The notes beneath the pieces are model-generated. The model was not told the DNA's origin and searched no databases. It saw nothing but the letters and a program-made list of their open reading frames with translations. Positions 30,263-42,600 of a DNA stretch of 64,000 bases are shown in pieces (positions within the stretch are counted from its first letter, which is position 1; every line of letters starts with the position of its first letter). A program made the translations under genes and the position numbers. This DNA comes from Himantopus leucocephalus (lineage: Eukaryota > Chordata > Aves > Charadriiformes > Recurvirostridae): positions 56,179,335 through 56,243,334 of the forward strand of contig RSEF01000031.1 in NCBI GenBank assembly GCA_003993805.1, given 5' to 3'.

Positions 30263-30450
30263 AGAGCCATCTTTCAGATTTCTTTCGTAGGAGAAGTGAC
30301 AGTCCACATTTTCTTCATCTCTTGAAATAGCGAAGTTATATTTGCCAGCTGACTCTTCTCCAGTTATCAATGCTTTCTTCAGTTCTTCGACATACTTTTC
30401 TCTATTCATTTCCATGTCAGCAGCCTCCCTAGAAACTTCAGCTTCAGACA
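30263..30450 (-). CDS. XRCC4: XRCC4, second coding exon (head domain)
   Basis: XRCC4 is a nuclear scaffold of classical non-homologous end joining. It dimerises, holds DNA ligase IV through its coiled coil and binds XLF through its head domain. This exon is bounded by acceptor TTTCTTTCTGATAG and donor TCT|GTAAGTAT. It is 188 nt, phase 1 at entry and phase 0 at exit, and encodes residues 47-109. It begins VSEAEVSREAADMEMNREKY and ends YERNLKDGS. The human counterpart runs [20 protein letters not shown] to NLKDVS. Residues at human XLF-contact positions E55, D58, M59, M61, K65 and K72 are kept; R71 is Lys. The stretch after the ALITG segment is four residues longer than human, with an acidic SRDEENVD loop. 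The joining codon with the previous exon is G|TG (Val47). The coiled coil and C-terminal exons are outside the window. Confidence 0.96.
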
Positions 30451-31587
30451 CTATCAGAAAGAAATACATGAGAAGTAAATACTTATGTGTGTGAACATGT
30501 ATATATGTACATGCAGACACACACTCACACACTTTAAGGGACGGGCAGATATTAGGAGATTATTCTTTCCTTGACATATATCAGCATGCCAGAAACTAAT
30601 GGAAATTTAGAAGGAATACTGTGGGTTTTTATAAGAATTAAGTTCTGTCCTTTTTTCCTTTCTGAAAATAGTTTATGGCTGCTAGTCCACAATTCTACTT
30701 GCCTAAAGTTATTCTGAATAACACTAACCTTACCACAAAGACTGCAATGTTTTAACTATGATTTATTGTGCCCTCTCAGTTCTCTTTGAAAGCGTGTAAT
30801 CTAAACCCTGTAAGACAATAGATGCAATTGTCCCCTCACACATTCTTGATCCAGTTTTCCACGTTTGTAACTTACAACCTTAAAACAAAATAAACTACAC
30901 CTACAGATTTGAGAATCCATGTTTTACTGTTCACATTCAAGGACCAATACATGGGGGACATGTCTCCAGTTTGCATTACACCAGGTCTATGAAGAAAATT
31001 TTATTCCATTCCTTTGAAGATGAATAATGGTTGAATAGGGTACAAAACAGGGCAATAAAAATGTACTGTTGTTAAGAACCATGATAGCTTTTCCTGTCTG
31101 CTTCTGATCCTTTATTTCTTCCTAAACCTTCTCTTGGTTAACACTCAAACTGAAATGGCAGCTTACCAAGACTCATCATCTTTCACTAAGAGTAGCAAGA
31201 AACAGTTCTTGATTTTTCCACCTGGGCACCTGGTTATTTCCTTTCCTTTTTATTTTATTCTACACACAGTTTCCCTCAGTACTTTTAGAGATCAAACGTT
31301 AATCAGAATGATGATCTCAATGAGGAGTGCGGAGTTTCTGGCACAGACAGATACAAGCAAAGACTCTAAATTAAAGTTAAGATAGGATATATATAATATA
31401 ATGCTGGCTTTAATGTCTAGCCTACCATTACAGTATTTTACTTGATTAACAGAAGTGTTTCCCTTTCTTCTGACCAATCTTCTGAGTAAGACTGCTCTAG
31501 ATTGTCATTTACGCCTGCTTGCTCTTAGACCTGTCTAGTATTTCAGAGAGCAAGATATGCAAAAGGACATTAGTTTGTGACAGCTTG

Positions 31588-31682
31588 AAAAAAAACCCAC
31601 AAAACAAAACAGGCAAACAAAAAACACACACACCAAAAACCAACCCAAAAACTCCACAAAAAAACCCCAACCCCTAAAACAC
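31588..31682. repeat. A/C-rich low-complexity tract
   Basis: About 95 bases are almost only A and C, made of A-runs followed by CC or CCC and short CA repeats. The opposite strand is T/G-rich and explains the Cys/Phe/Val-rich open frame there. No coding role is likely. Confidence 0.85.
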
Positions 31683-32067
31683 ATCCTTCACAGAACTCCA
31701 AGTGACTTGAAAAAGTATCCCACTTAAACCCCCTATTAACAACTATTTCTTCTCTATACAAATGCCTTTGAAGACAGTTTCACATTGAGACATAAGCCTG
31801 CCCGTGTATTGAAATCATACTGATAGAAATAGAACATCATTTCAATCAAACATGAGCCTGTTCAAATTGCCTCATTTTTCTCCAATCTTCTTCTTGACAC
31901 AGTAGCTAACCTCGTATTGCAAAGGAGGCAGTACATATCAAATCAATCCATCACATAAAAATAAAGCCAAGAGGTAAATGCATAATTATTTGCTATGACT
32001 ATTTATATCCTCACACACTTCAGGATTTCTGGATTAATTCTGCACGTTCAGTAATTTTAGCTTATTT

Positions 32068-32600
32068 TCACAGATTCAGAGTGGTTGAGGTTGGAAGGGA
32101 CCTCTGGAGATTGTCCAGACCAACTCCACTGATCAAAGATGGGTCAGCAACAAAGATTGCTCGGGATCACATTTTGAATATCTCCAAGGACCGAGGCTCC
32201 CCATCCTCTTCAGGCAGTCTGTTCCAGTGATTGGTCACCCCTATGGTAAAAAGGTATTTCCCCCATGTTTAAATGGAACTCCTTGTATTTCAGTTTGTGC
32301 CCATTGTCTTTTGTCCTTTCACTGGACATCACCGAGAAGAGTCTGGCTGCATATTCTTTACTCCCTCTCCTCAGGTATTAAGTAATACACATTGACAAAA
32401 CCTCCTTGAGCCTTCTCTCATCCAGGCTGCACAGTCCCAGCTCTCTCAATGCCTTCTAGCATGACAGGAAGCTCAAGTCCTTCAGTCATCTTCATGGACT
32501 GCCACTGGACTCAATTCCCTAAGTTCATGTCTTTCTCATACTGGAGAGCCCAGAACTGGACAGCACATCATGGGTCTCACCAGGGCTGAGCTAGAAAGCA
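32068..32600 (-). mobile_element. CR1 LINE 3' fragment, older copy
   Basis: The plus strand starts 'tcacagattcagagtggttg', then 'aggttggaagggacctctgg', a diverged 'gaccaactccactgatcaa' block, 'ggtatttcccccatgttt', 'ctcctcaggtattaag', 'ttctctcatccaggctgcac' and 'catgggtctcaccagggctg'. This is the reverse complement of a CR1 3' region of about 530 bp. It is more diverged than the copy at 29751-29992. Sense is minus and there is no intact reading frame. It lies inside XRCC4 intron 2. Confidence 0.9.
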
Positions 32601-32637
32601 AAGGGATACATGGAAACTGCTTTGGAGTTATGATATG

Positions 32638-32696
32638 AGAAAAGAGGGGGGAAAAAAAAAGAAAAAAGAAAGAATAAAGAATAAAAAAAAGAATGG
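32638..32696. repeat. Purine-rich G/A tract
   Basis: Nearly pure purine on the plus strand: a GGGGGG run, then A-runs broken by single G, ending in AAAGAATAAAG-type units. It directly follows the CR1 copy at its far (5' truncated) end. Confidence 0.85.
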
Positions 32697-35600
32697 ACTT
32701 AGGCTCAATAAATATGAGCAAGTGAGTCTTTTTCACGCTAAGATGTGAAATGTCAGGCCTATGGCAGTCTGAAGTCTGTCACGAAGTTCCTCATACTCTC
32801 CTTAAAAGAAAACACTTAAAAGTGAGTATGCTCTGCTCCCATCTTCTTTTAAAGATACAAGAGGAAACCTGGGACACTCATACTAGCCTAACATAAAGTA
32901 AAAGGACAAGGCATAATACACAGCATTTTACCAGATCTGCAACAACGCAAACATTCAGCAGATGTCAGAAATTGCAGAAAGGTCATTATACATTAAAAAG
33001 AATATAGGAGTACTGCAGAGCATGCACTGGAATAAACCAAATATAAAATAACTTCATAATCAGTATTCTTAAATTGGAGAAGATGCGTCTATCCTTACAT
33101 TTTAAGTTGCATTATCTGTATTGCAAAGAAAAAGAAAATGGAGGGGGTTGGAAAAGAGGCCAGGGAGAAGTGTGGCATATTACTGTATGTCCCTACATAT
33201 CCGTAAACTCAAGATGTGTGTTCTTCGTAAAAGCAAACTGTATTCTGCTGTCCATTACAGCAGATGCAATAGACAATTGTACATGAATGTTTTTGTATAC
33301 AGCCTAATACTGATCGGCTTTAGGGCACTGAAATACTCAGACACCTAATAAACTAAAGATTCAAAACATTTATATCTTAGTGTCATCATTTGAAGAACAT
33401 ATTACACTTTTAAAATTTATTTCTACAACCCAACAAGACAAGTTTAAACAGAGCAAAAGTAGGCGTTAGCCCTCTTCACTAAGCTGGGGCTTAAAAAAAA
33501 AAATCTTTATGAAAGGGAACACAGGACACAGAGAGAAAGAAACAGATAAAGGTGTGACAGAATCCTTTTTTCACTGCATGGACATCACAACCACCTTTTT
33601 TTCTAATATATAAAACCCTTTCCTAATACATGAAGAGAAAGAGGCTAAGACAGAGGGCCACATACACAGCCAGCCAGTACTTGTTCTACAAACAGGACTT
33701 TGAGTGCAAAGCCATACCCTTTAGCTGCAATGCTGCATCACTGCCCCCTTCCCTATGCACCAGACACATCTGCATGGCATACAGTGCCATGAACAAGAAC
33801 AAAGACAGCATGCAGGACTGCAAACATGAAAAGAACTAGAAGCAAGCAACTGCTAAGTCAAAGTCAGTTGTGCATTAACCCTCACGCATTGAGACTGACA
33901 GGTATGAATTTCAGAACGTGACTTGGTACTGTTACAGACGGTGCGGCAGAGCTGGAGGCTGTAAACTTACCTGAGCCATTGCACGTGCTACCAGTTCTTC
34001 CCTACCTCAGTGTAAGCCAAGTGTTGAACCCTCAGCCCCAATGTAACTGAACACATCTAAGCATCTTAGATGAAGTAGTAAAAGTATTTTCCAAGATTTT
34101 TAAAACTTATGTTAAGCATGAAACAGATGTTATCATAAAGTCTTAAGACTTAAACAACTGCCAGCTGCATCTCGTTGCATTTTTTTTAAAATCGAAAGCA
34201 GCACTTTTAATATTCATATAAAGAATGACACAGTGGAACTACTGTCAGGAAAAACGCTAAGCCTACAAATCAGTGAACAATTGAGGCTACAGTGCTGGTC
34301 AACACTCATCTTGCAGAGCTAACAATCCACTACAAATAGCAAGAATTAAGTGGGAAAGAAAAACAAGAAATTTACCATCAAAACATTTCTATTTTATTAT
34401 AAGCTACAGCCACCAATTATTTCCTCGTTAGATAGCTTATTACCTGTACAAGATGCTAGACAGACTTGAGACAGAAAAGATTACTAGTACGTCTGCAATC
34501 CCCTTAAGTCCCCCAAAACAGTACAGACATGAGTTTGGGATCCCTTGCAGTATGAAGCAAAGAGAGGCAGAAAAAAAAAAGTCAGAAATACTTGCAAAAA
34601 ATAAGTATTTGTCTAGAACAATGATTTAAACACTAAGAAAGAAAGATAGATAAACTTTTAATTACAATAAGAAAGCTAAAAAAAAATATATTAATATAAT
34701 GTAATAGAGCACTGTGGGTAATCTCTCCTGTGGTGCCTGTACATGCTGCATGTCCTTTATCTTATAAAACTAGCAGAACTGGTCAATCTTTGGATTTATA
34801 CATTTCATGTTTCTCTGTATACCTGTAGTTCTTTAACCCAATAAAAAGTGAATAACTTAGATCATATTGAAAATTCGTGTGCTTCTCCTCCCCCCAGGAT
34901 TTGATTTTGTTTTTTCTTCTCCTTAATTATGACTCCCAACACTTTTCATCACCACATTAAATATACAAAAACCATAAAAGACAACTCCATCAGCAACTCT
35001 CAGTGACTTCCTCGCAGGTTTTGCCAAGCAAAATAATCCACAGCATGAGAAACCCAAAAGGGACTTCCCAAAGCAAGAATTTTCTGACCACTGCTTTCCC
35101 TCCTCCCAGGTTTTGAATTTAGGATCTAAGCAGCCTCAAACATGATGTAGTAACTTCGAAAAAGTGATCAAAACCAATATTGAGTGTATGAAAACACAGA
35201 GCTGTGCAGCAGAAAAGCATGCACAAGAACTTCAACTCCTAATGAAATTATTCGAAGGACTACAAATTCAATAGGGATTCCTTAGAAATGGATCAGATTC
35301 CTGCAGAAGAAACAGAAGCACTCTCCTTTGGATGAGTACCCAGTGCTCATGCTAAATGGTTGTGGGTTTCTTTCTTTCCTTTTAATAGAGTGAGGTCATC
35401 TTGCTTTCACTGGTCCTCTGTTTTGGGAAATGATCATCCAGCCATTCTGCCAGATGCAGGAAGTTAACAAAATGAGAACTGTGTTTACATTTTTTTTCTA
35501 TACTCTTCCAGTTATAGTAACATAGCTTTTACTTAGAAAAATAACAGATTTAAAGAAACAGCTTTTTGTGGATTTTAAGCTGGGGATTTTAAAGAACAAC

Positions 35601-35961
35601 CAGAAAAGCTTTTAAACAGAAAAACTAGTATGCTCAATTATTTAAGCATTTATCAATGCTAACATCCTTTTTGTTATTTTGAAAATATATAGTTTGACTA
35701 TCCTATTGTCAAATCAAGAAAGAAAAACCTTTCATACCAGAGTACAGGGAACAAGCATTGGAATACATGTATTTGTCTTGTGCAGGAACTCCTAATCAAT
35801 AGTGTGTCTGAAATGTTAAAAGGAATATGGAAGGCCAGATTTCATACATATGTAGACATATTTTAAGTTATGTCTTGTTTTCTAGGTCTGAAAGAAAAAA
35901 GGGTAGAAATTGTATTCAAAAGAAGGTTAATGAACGATTAAGCTTCTTTTTATACACAGGA

Positions 35962-36082
35962 ACTATATATACATACACACATATATAGCTTGTATACATG
36001 CATATATATATGTATACATGTATATATAAACAGAAAGCACTATTTTTTTTTAAGATATATATATATGTATATTTATATATAT
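35962..36082. repeat. AT microsatellite (TA/TATG/TACA)
   Basis: Alternating purine-pyrimidine DNA with imperfect TA, TATG and TACA repeats, including self-complementary stretches such as GCATATATATATG. An interruption (aaacagaaagcac plus T-run) splits it in two. It could form hairpins and is probably polymorphic. It lies in XRCC4 intron 2, about 0.9 kb downstream of the first coding exon. Confidence 0.9.
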
Positions 36083-36931
36083 CAGGCCAATTTGAAAGCT
36101 TGGCTTATGTAGGAACTGGGGAGAAACAACGTCCGCTGGGCAGGGAGAAGGAAGGAACGAACGAACGATGTGGACATCTGCTCTTATAATTCAGAAAGAG
36201 TCAGGAAAATGTTTTTGCCTACAATATGCTGTAAAATATATCATTCTTTCCTCCCTTTGAAATGTATTTGCCACTGAGAGAAGGGCTTTTGATCAAGTAT
36301 TTGAAACATTTCTGAAGGAACACACAAATCTTTCCATCTTTCACTAGGCATGAATGAGAGAAGCATGCACATATTAAGACACCCATCCTCTTATTCCGGT
36401 TTCTAAGTGGGGAGGAAAAAAAAAACCACACAGGTTATTTTATTTTTTCTTCTGATAACTTATGCCCAGGAAAAAAAAAAAATTCTTGCCCCTTCTCCTT
36501 CTCAAAAATTCACCTGAATGCCAAATACATCTACCTTAATTATTAAGATTTTATGAAATCATTTAAAAAAAATATCTACGATTAAATTCTTCATGAACTA
36601 TAATTTACAAATGGAACTTGCACGACACATTTGTTCAAGAATCTGGAGAAGACAAACACACGGTACTCCAATATCACTGCAAGAAGTTGTATTCTTGGGA
36701 AAGAACTTGGGATTCTTGGGATTGCATATCCGTATGATAAATGAATTAGCATTAGGTTTGACACAGAATCTTTCCAGATTTGAAAAATCTCTGAACATGT
36801 CCCAGAAGATCATGAACCCCACACCCTCTATCACTGGGGAGAGGTAATACTTATAAAAAGATTTTTATGCAAGTTGTGGGTCACAGTTTAGGAAAAGTTT
36901 AAAAATAATAATAAAGAGCAGTAATAACTTA

Positions 36932-37108
<177 letters not shown>

Positions 37109-38812
37109 TTAGGAAGCAAGACAATCTTGTTATAAATAATGGCTTATTTTCCACAGGTACTTATCAGTTTTACCTAACTAGCTTAAAAAAAACAAAAAAA
37201 AATGATACAAAGCATGCTTAAAATTTTATTTTACTTTCCTCCACAAATTTGGTTTTTCAGAGAACTGATGATATTTCCAAACAGAAAACTGGATTACAAT
37301 AACTAAGGTTTAAAAGAACAATACCAACAACCAAATATATTTGAATAGTCCCAAATTAGGAAACTAAGTGTCAGGAAGCTGGGGATCAGAAAATTACCAT
37401 ACACAAGCACTTCCCCATAGCTATCACCCAACATAGAGCATGTGGAATAGAATTGAAAATAATCAATATTCATCTGGAAGACTGCCCTGTGAAAGCATGC
37501 TACTAAGCTTCACTGCAAAGCAGAGGTTGTAGTGGATGCCAGCAACCAAATAAATTATTTAAAAAAACATGCCTGCTGAGAAGAACAAAATTTATGACAT
37601 TACAGTGACTTTTTTTCTCTGTATCAAAGCAACTTGACAATCTGTACCTGACCTAAGACTTTCTAAAGAATCCCATGTATTTATACATGGTCTGATCTGA
37701 CAATAATAAATCCTCAGAGTACTCAAGAACTTTAAAACTGCATTTGTCAATTTGGTCACAGAATAATGAAGAACCAGCCAATTCTGAGTCAACACTGACA
37801 TACAGTATTTCTATTGAGAATGCTTCATGTTGTCCAGTACCTGAAGAGTTTGGTTTAGGGTGTTCAGTTGTTTTGGGCTTTTTTTTTTATTTGGTTTGTT
37901 TGGGTTTTTTTTTTAAGAAGAATGAAGTGAATGAAGAAGGGCTACGTGTTCACCCACACACTAAAAATAGCATATATTGATAAAAGCAGGAAAAATGCAA
38001 CTGAGGCATTTAAACTACACTGAGTGAGGACAATGATGTTTCGACAGGTTAGGTATTAAAAGCTGTACCAAGTTTTCCATCGAAAGTGTAGTAATAAGTA
38101 ATCACAATCAGGCTCAGTTCAGGCCCTGAGCTGTTTCTTTGCTCATGGACATTGAGAGCCAAATCTAGATACACATTTAACTACAATTGGCCTCCCAAAA
38201 AGTTGGTCATTTTCAGGTTAGCAGGAACAGTTTTAAGTGCAGTTGACTGCATCGCATCCAACCTTTGCTCAATTCTGCACCCAACAACATCTGAAAATGC
38301 CTCTCCCTTGTCCAGACAAGTGCACGGTATTCAAAAGCAGCAAAATATATCAATATAAGACTTGTTTTTCAAGCATAGAGCTGCATTAACAGCGAGATAA
38401 CAGTTGCATTGTCAATTATAAGAACATCCATTATAGATATCAGTAAGATTAATAAAACAACACATTAACAACTTCTGATGGCTAACTAAACCACAATACA
38501 GATCACCTTGCACTAACAAATAGCATTTCTAAACAATAAGAGGAACATCATGTAAAGTGCCTGCTATGAATTCCAGGCTGAACTTCGGCTAAACCATGTC
38601 ACTAGGCACTTCCAGCATTCCTGACTACCCATTACGTTTTCATCACCAACCACACAAAGTGCTAACTTTATTCTTCCAGCTTAAAGCTGAAGTACACACA
38701 AGCACCACAACATTTTCCTGTTTCGAGTATTTTTCTGAAGAGTTTAGGATTCAAAAGCTATGATAGGAGTAGTAGGAGATAAATCATGTAGCTAAGCACC
38801 ATAAATTCTCAC

Positions 38813-38886
38813 CAACAACAGTAAGAGGGATGACTTCACCATTTACATCCAGAAACCACCACTGCTTATGCTTATACTCCATGTTT
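38813..38886 (-). other. Candidate alternative 5' exon of XRCC4
   Basis: On the XRCC4 strand a stretch ending TTTTCTGTGAGCAG precedes AAAC-ATG, then 23 codons starting MEYKHKQWWFLDVNGEVIPL, then the donor GTTG|GTGAGAA. Spliced to the first coding exon at 37104, the leftover G plus the 11 UTR bases read GGT GTC TGG AAA, then the canonical ATG. This gives an in-frame extension of 27 residues. I do not know this peptide from any XRCC4 and recognise no domain. It may be a real alternative 5' exon, an upstream ORF, or a chance pairing of splice-like motifs, which occur often in 17 kb of intron. Confidence 0.28.
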
Positions 38887-39580
38887 CTGCTCACAGAAAA
38901 TGCGCCAGAAACTAAAAAGTTACTTAAAAGCAATATTGAAAAATTAGCTTGAGCCCAAAAAAAAAGTCTTCTATTTCTATAACCAAGCAACCGGCCATAT
39001 CAGAAATGTCATACAGTATGTCCATGCACCTGTAAGCAAGAAAGAAAAATAAATATTTGGGGCATGGAGACCTGGAACAAGGTCTTTGCAACTAGTGATT
39101 ATAGAACTAAAGCCATTTTAAAGATTTGTACTGCAGTAACTGCCTGGACATGGGTCAATAAAGAGCACAGGACAGGAAGCACAAGTAATGTGTGTAGTAT
39201 GCTTCAGCACACAGGCATGTATTCTCCTTTGCCTGCCAGATTCCCTTTTGCTTTTTGCCTGCTCTGGAAAAAATGACTCTTGTGAAACATTTTCATAAGA
39301 GTCCTTCTCTGAAAGACAATGTTTTTAAAGAGACTTTAATTATTCTTTTTTACTTAAAGATTGTAAAACAGTCGCATGCAACCCAGACAGCATACAAGGT
39401 ACTGATGCATATATATATAGTTTAATAGGGAGTTTTTGCCTGTTGCATTTGATTCTTATCACAAAGCAGAGCAGCATTCAGTGAAAACCACCTGCACCAG
39501 AGGCTTTCTTTTTAATGTAGACTGTTTATAACAGAAAGCAAAGCAAAAGAGTTGGATTTTCTATTTATATGATGATAAAG

Positions 39581-39654
39581 AATGAAGTGTCAGTCCTCAG
39601 TCAGAAACACTGATGTCAATGAAGTGTCAGTCCTCAGTCAGAAAAACTGATGTC
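39581..39654. repeat. 37-bp tandem duplication
   Basis: Two adjacent 37-bp units begin AATGAAGTGTCAGTCCTCAG and differ at one position (C versus A). The high identity suggests a recent duplication. Each unit contains the short direct repeat TCAGTC. No gene overlaps it. Confidence 0.97.
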
Positions 39655-42600
39655 AAGAGTCACACTGGAAAGGAAATTTATTTATTTAAAGATGCACTGA
39701 CAAAGTGTCTACGGCCCGAGATGAAATTCATCTGATATCATAATACTGTGCTTCCCATGCATCCATCTTCACACATTAGAATTTCACTGAAGTGACGTGG
39801 AACAGCTGAAAATGAAGGTTCTGTTTAGACATCACTCTTAAGGGGTCTTTGCCAGCATAAGGGATGAGCCTGTTAGCAGAACTGAGAAAGCTTCCATATG
39901 ATTTGTATACCTGTGGTAAAACATGACTTCAACAAAAAGAAACATGCTGAGGAGGTACAACGCAGAAGAATGTTCTGTATTTCATAATAAAATGCAAAAT
40001 GCAGTTGTGAAGCTTTTCAACGTTTTATTGTACATCTTTGAACAAACAATTTTACAAGAGAGCATACAATTAAAATACTTATTCTCCCAGCTTTTATCTC
40101 CTCCGTTGTGCTCACTGACCTTGTAAGAGGAGTATTAGCTATTACTACGTGTTTAGAAACCACCTCACAAAGCAGACCTCAGCCTTGCTTGACATTTCCA
40201 AGCACTCAACTGTTCCAACACATGAGCAAAAGGTTGTGTGTAATGCCTATTATTTACTTCTCTTCAAGAGGAACAAACCTTCTTCATGAAAATTAGTCTG
40301 ACCTACACAGCATATACGAACATCACTGCAAACAAAAATATTGTACCTTACTGCTTTTTTAAAACCCGTTTGGAAAAAAAACAACAACAAACCACCAAAC
40401 AAAAAAAACCCCGAACTCCTCTTCCACAAATCTTGGAACAACACTACTCTTTGGAGTTTAGTGTAGTGTTGAATAAATAAACAAAACACACACAGCTAAA
40501 GAGTGAATACAGCAAAAAAATAGCAAAGAAGTTACCTGTTTAGCAACTAGCAATTACCACTAGTGAAAAAATACAGAGCGTATTCCTTATTAATCTACTA
40601 TAAGGTGAGTCATGCATCTTATCCACTCTAAAGGCAAAACTTAATAACATATGTACACCGGTATATTTCCACAATAAGAAATTCAGGGAGAGGAAGTTGG
40701 ACATCTTACAGCTAACTTCAGGTGTTCAAGTATGTTCACAGGATTCACAAGTAACTTAATTCAACATATTTAAAAGCTCTATTGTTCTATACTTCAAGAA
40801 CTGAATGAAAGTAAAACACCCTCCTTATAACTAACTTATCTCAGTTCACCTGCCTGCTTTCTATATTCTCTCATCACCCCATCAGCTTTCAACATGCCAA
40901 GCATATGTGACTCTTCAAAGAACAAGTACTTGTCTGTAAAAGGTGATCATGTTCCTACCAGAGTTTCTGCCCCAGGGCTTTTTTTTTTGGTGGGGGAAAC
41001 ACTGTGCACTGCTGAAGTCTGAGGGGCACACCAAGAGCAGATTTGCCAAAGCACATTCTCCAGCTCCCCTTCCTCAAATTAACACTCAAAAAACCCACCT
41101 ACTTTATCAATAATTTCAGTTTGGCTACCAATGAGTGTTCTCTCCACAAATGCAGAAGACTGATAGAAGAAATTTGATTGAATCTACACTGCTTTTGTCA
41201 TTTCCACAGAATATGTCATATATACACAAATTGGAGGGTTACCAGAGCATGAAGGCTGCAACAAGCCAGGTTACCCAGTGTTGCTGCTGACATCATTATC
41301 TCCCAAACCCTAAATGTAGATTCTAAACTGAAAAAATTATGTCCATTTCAATCTAATATCTAGATAATGCTTTAAAAGGCCAATTATTCAACAGGATAAT
41401 TCATTGTCATAACCACCACACACACAAAATTCCAGCCAACAGTCCCACATGTGCTTGTCTAAAAATCTACCTTCATACATTCAAAAAGTAGTCCCACTAG
41501 AAATATTATTAGTAAATTTTTAAGTTAATGCCAAGCCATTTCTCTGTTGTGACTACTGTCTCAAATAATCCATTAACACTACACCTACAGCTGAAGTGTA
41601 AAGAGTCACAGCTGTTTTAAGTACTCTGGGACAGACAAACAGCCAGAAGAAAATAACTGCAGATGTAGTGACACAGGGGTCTGAAAAATACATGTCAACT
41701 TGGGACCTGAACTTCCACAAAACTGGTCACACAAGCTTGTAGAAGCTGGTGCTGCTTTTTAAGCTTTTACTAACATCCCTATCTCCACCAAGTCATGATT
41801 TCATTATGAAAGACAAAAATATAAAGGATGAGGGAGCATTGAAGCTTTAAGAGTTAGTTTCACTTTCTCATCTTTGGGTAGAAAGGTAGGAACACAGGTA
41901 AGAACTGTATTGGTGCTCAAAACGGTTAAAACAGCCACTTGAGTTTTGGCACTCTCACTAACAGTTCAGCTGCTGCTGAAGCTTACAAAAGAAAAATCAT
42001 TGCATAAACCCAAACTATCTTTATAGCTATGCAACAAACTATATTACTGAAATCAGACCCTCACTATTGCAGTCTAAAAAGTACCTCAGAGTCTATTAGA
42101 CCAGAGGAGTACCTTTGAGTGCCGTTCCATATTCAGCAATGCTGTCTCTGTAGGCTCTTTCCATTCACTGCCTCAATAAAATGAGAGCCGTCGGTACTTT
42201 CATACTCCCTTAATTACGATAAAGAAAAGCTGCAGAGAAACTGATTGATTAGTGCCATAAGAAAGCCAGTGTTTTTCTCCTTAAGGGCGCAGGAGGTCAC
42301 AGCACATACCAGCACCTCACCATGTTAAAGCCAAGGATCTGAGACAAGCTTGCAGGTGGGAAGAGTTGAGTTCCACCCCAAATTTGTAAATCAGAGGCTT
42401 TATTGAGGCCTTCGAACAGTTGAGGATTGAGCTGTTTATCTTTAGCACTTTGTCCCTTTGGTCTTTGGCTTCTATGATCTATATTAGGCAATGTTTCTTT
42501 CTAAGGAGAAATCAGCTGTTGGCTGGTGTGCAATTGACTGGAGTCTACTCTCTGAACAAACAGTGTACACAGTTGCTTCTGAATAAACAAGACACTTTTA

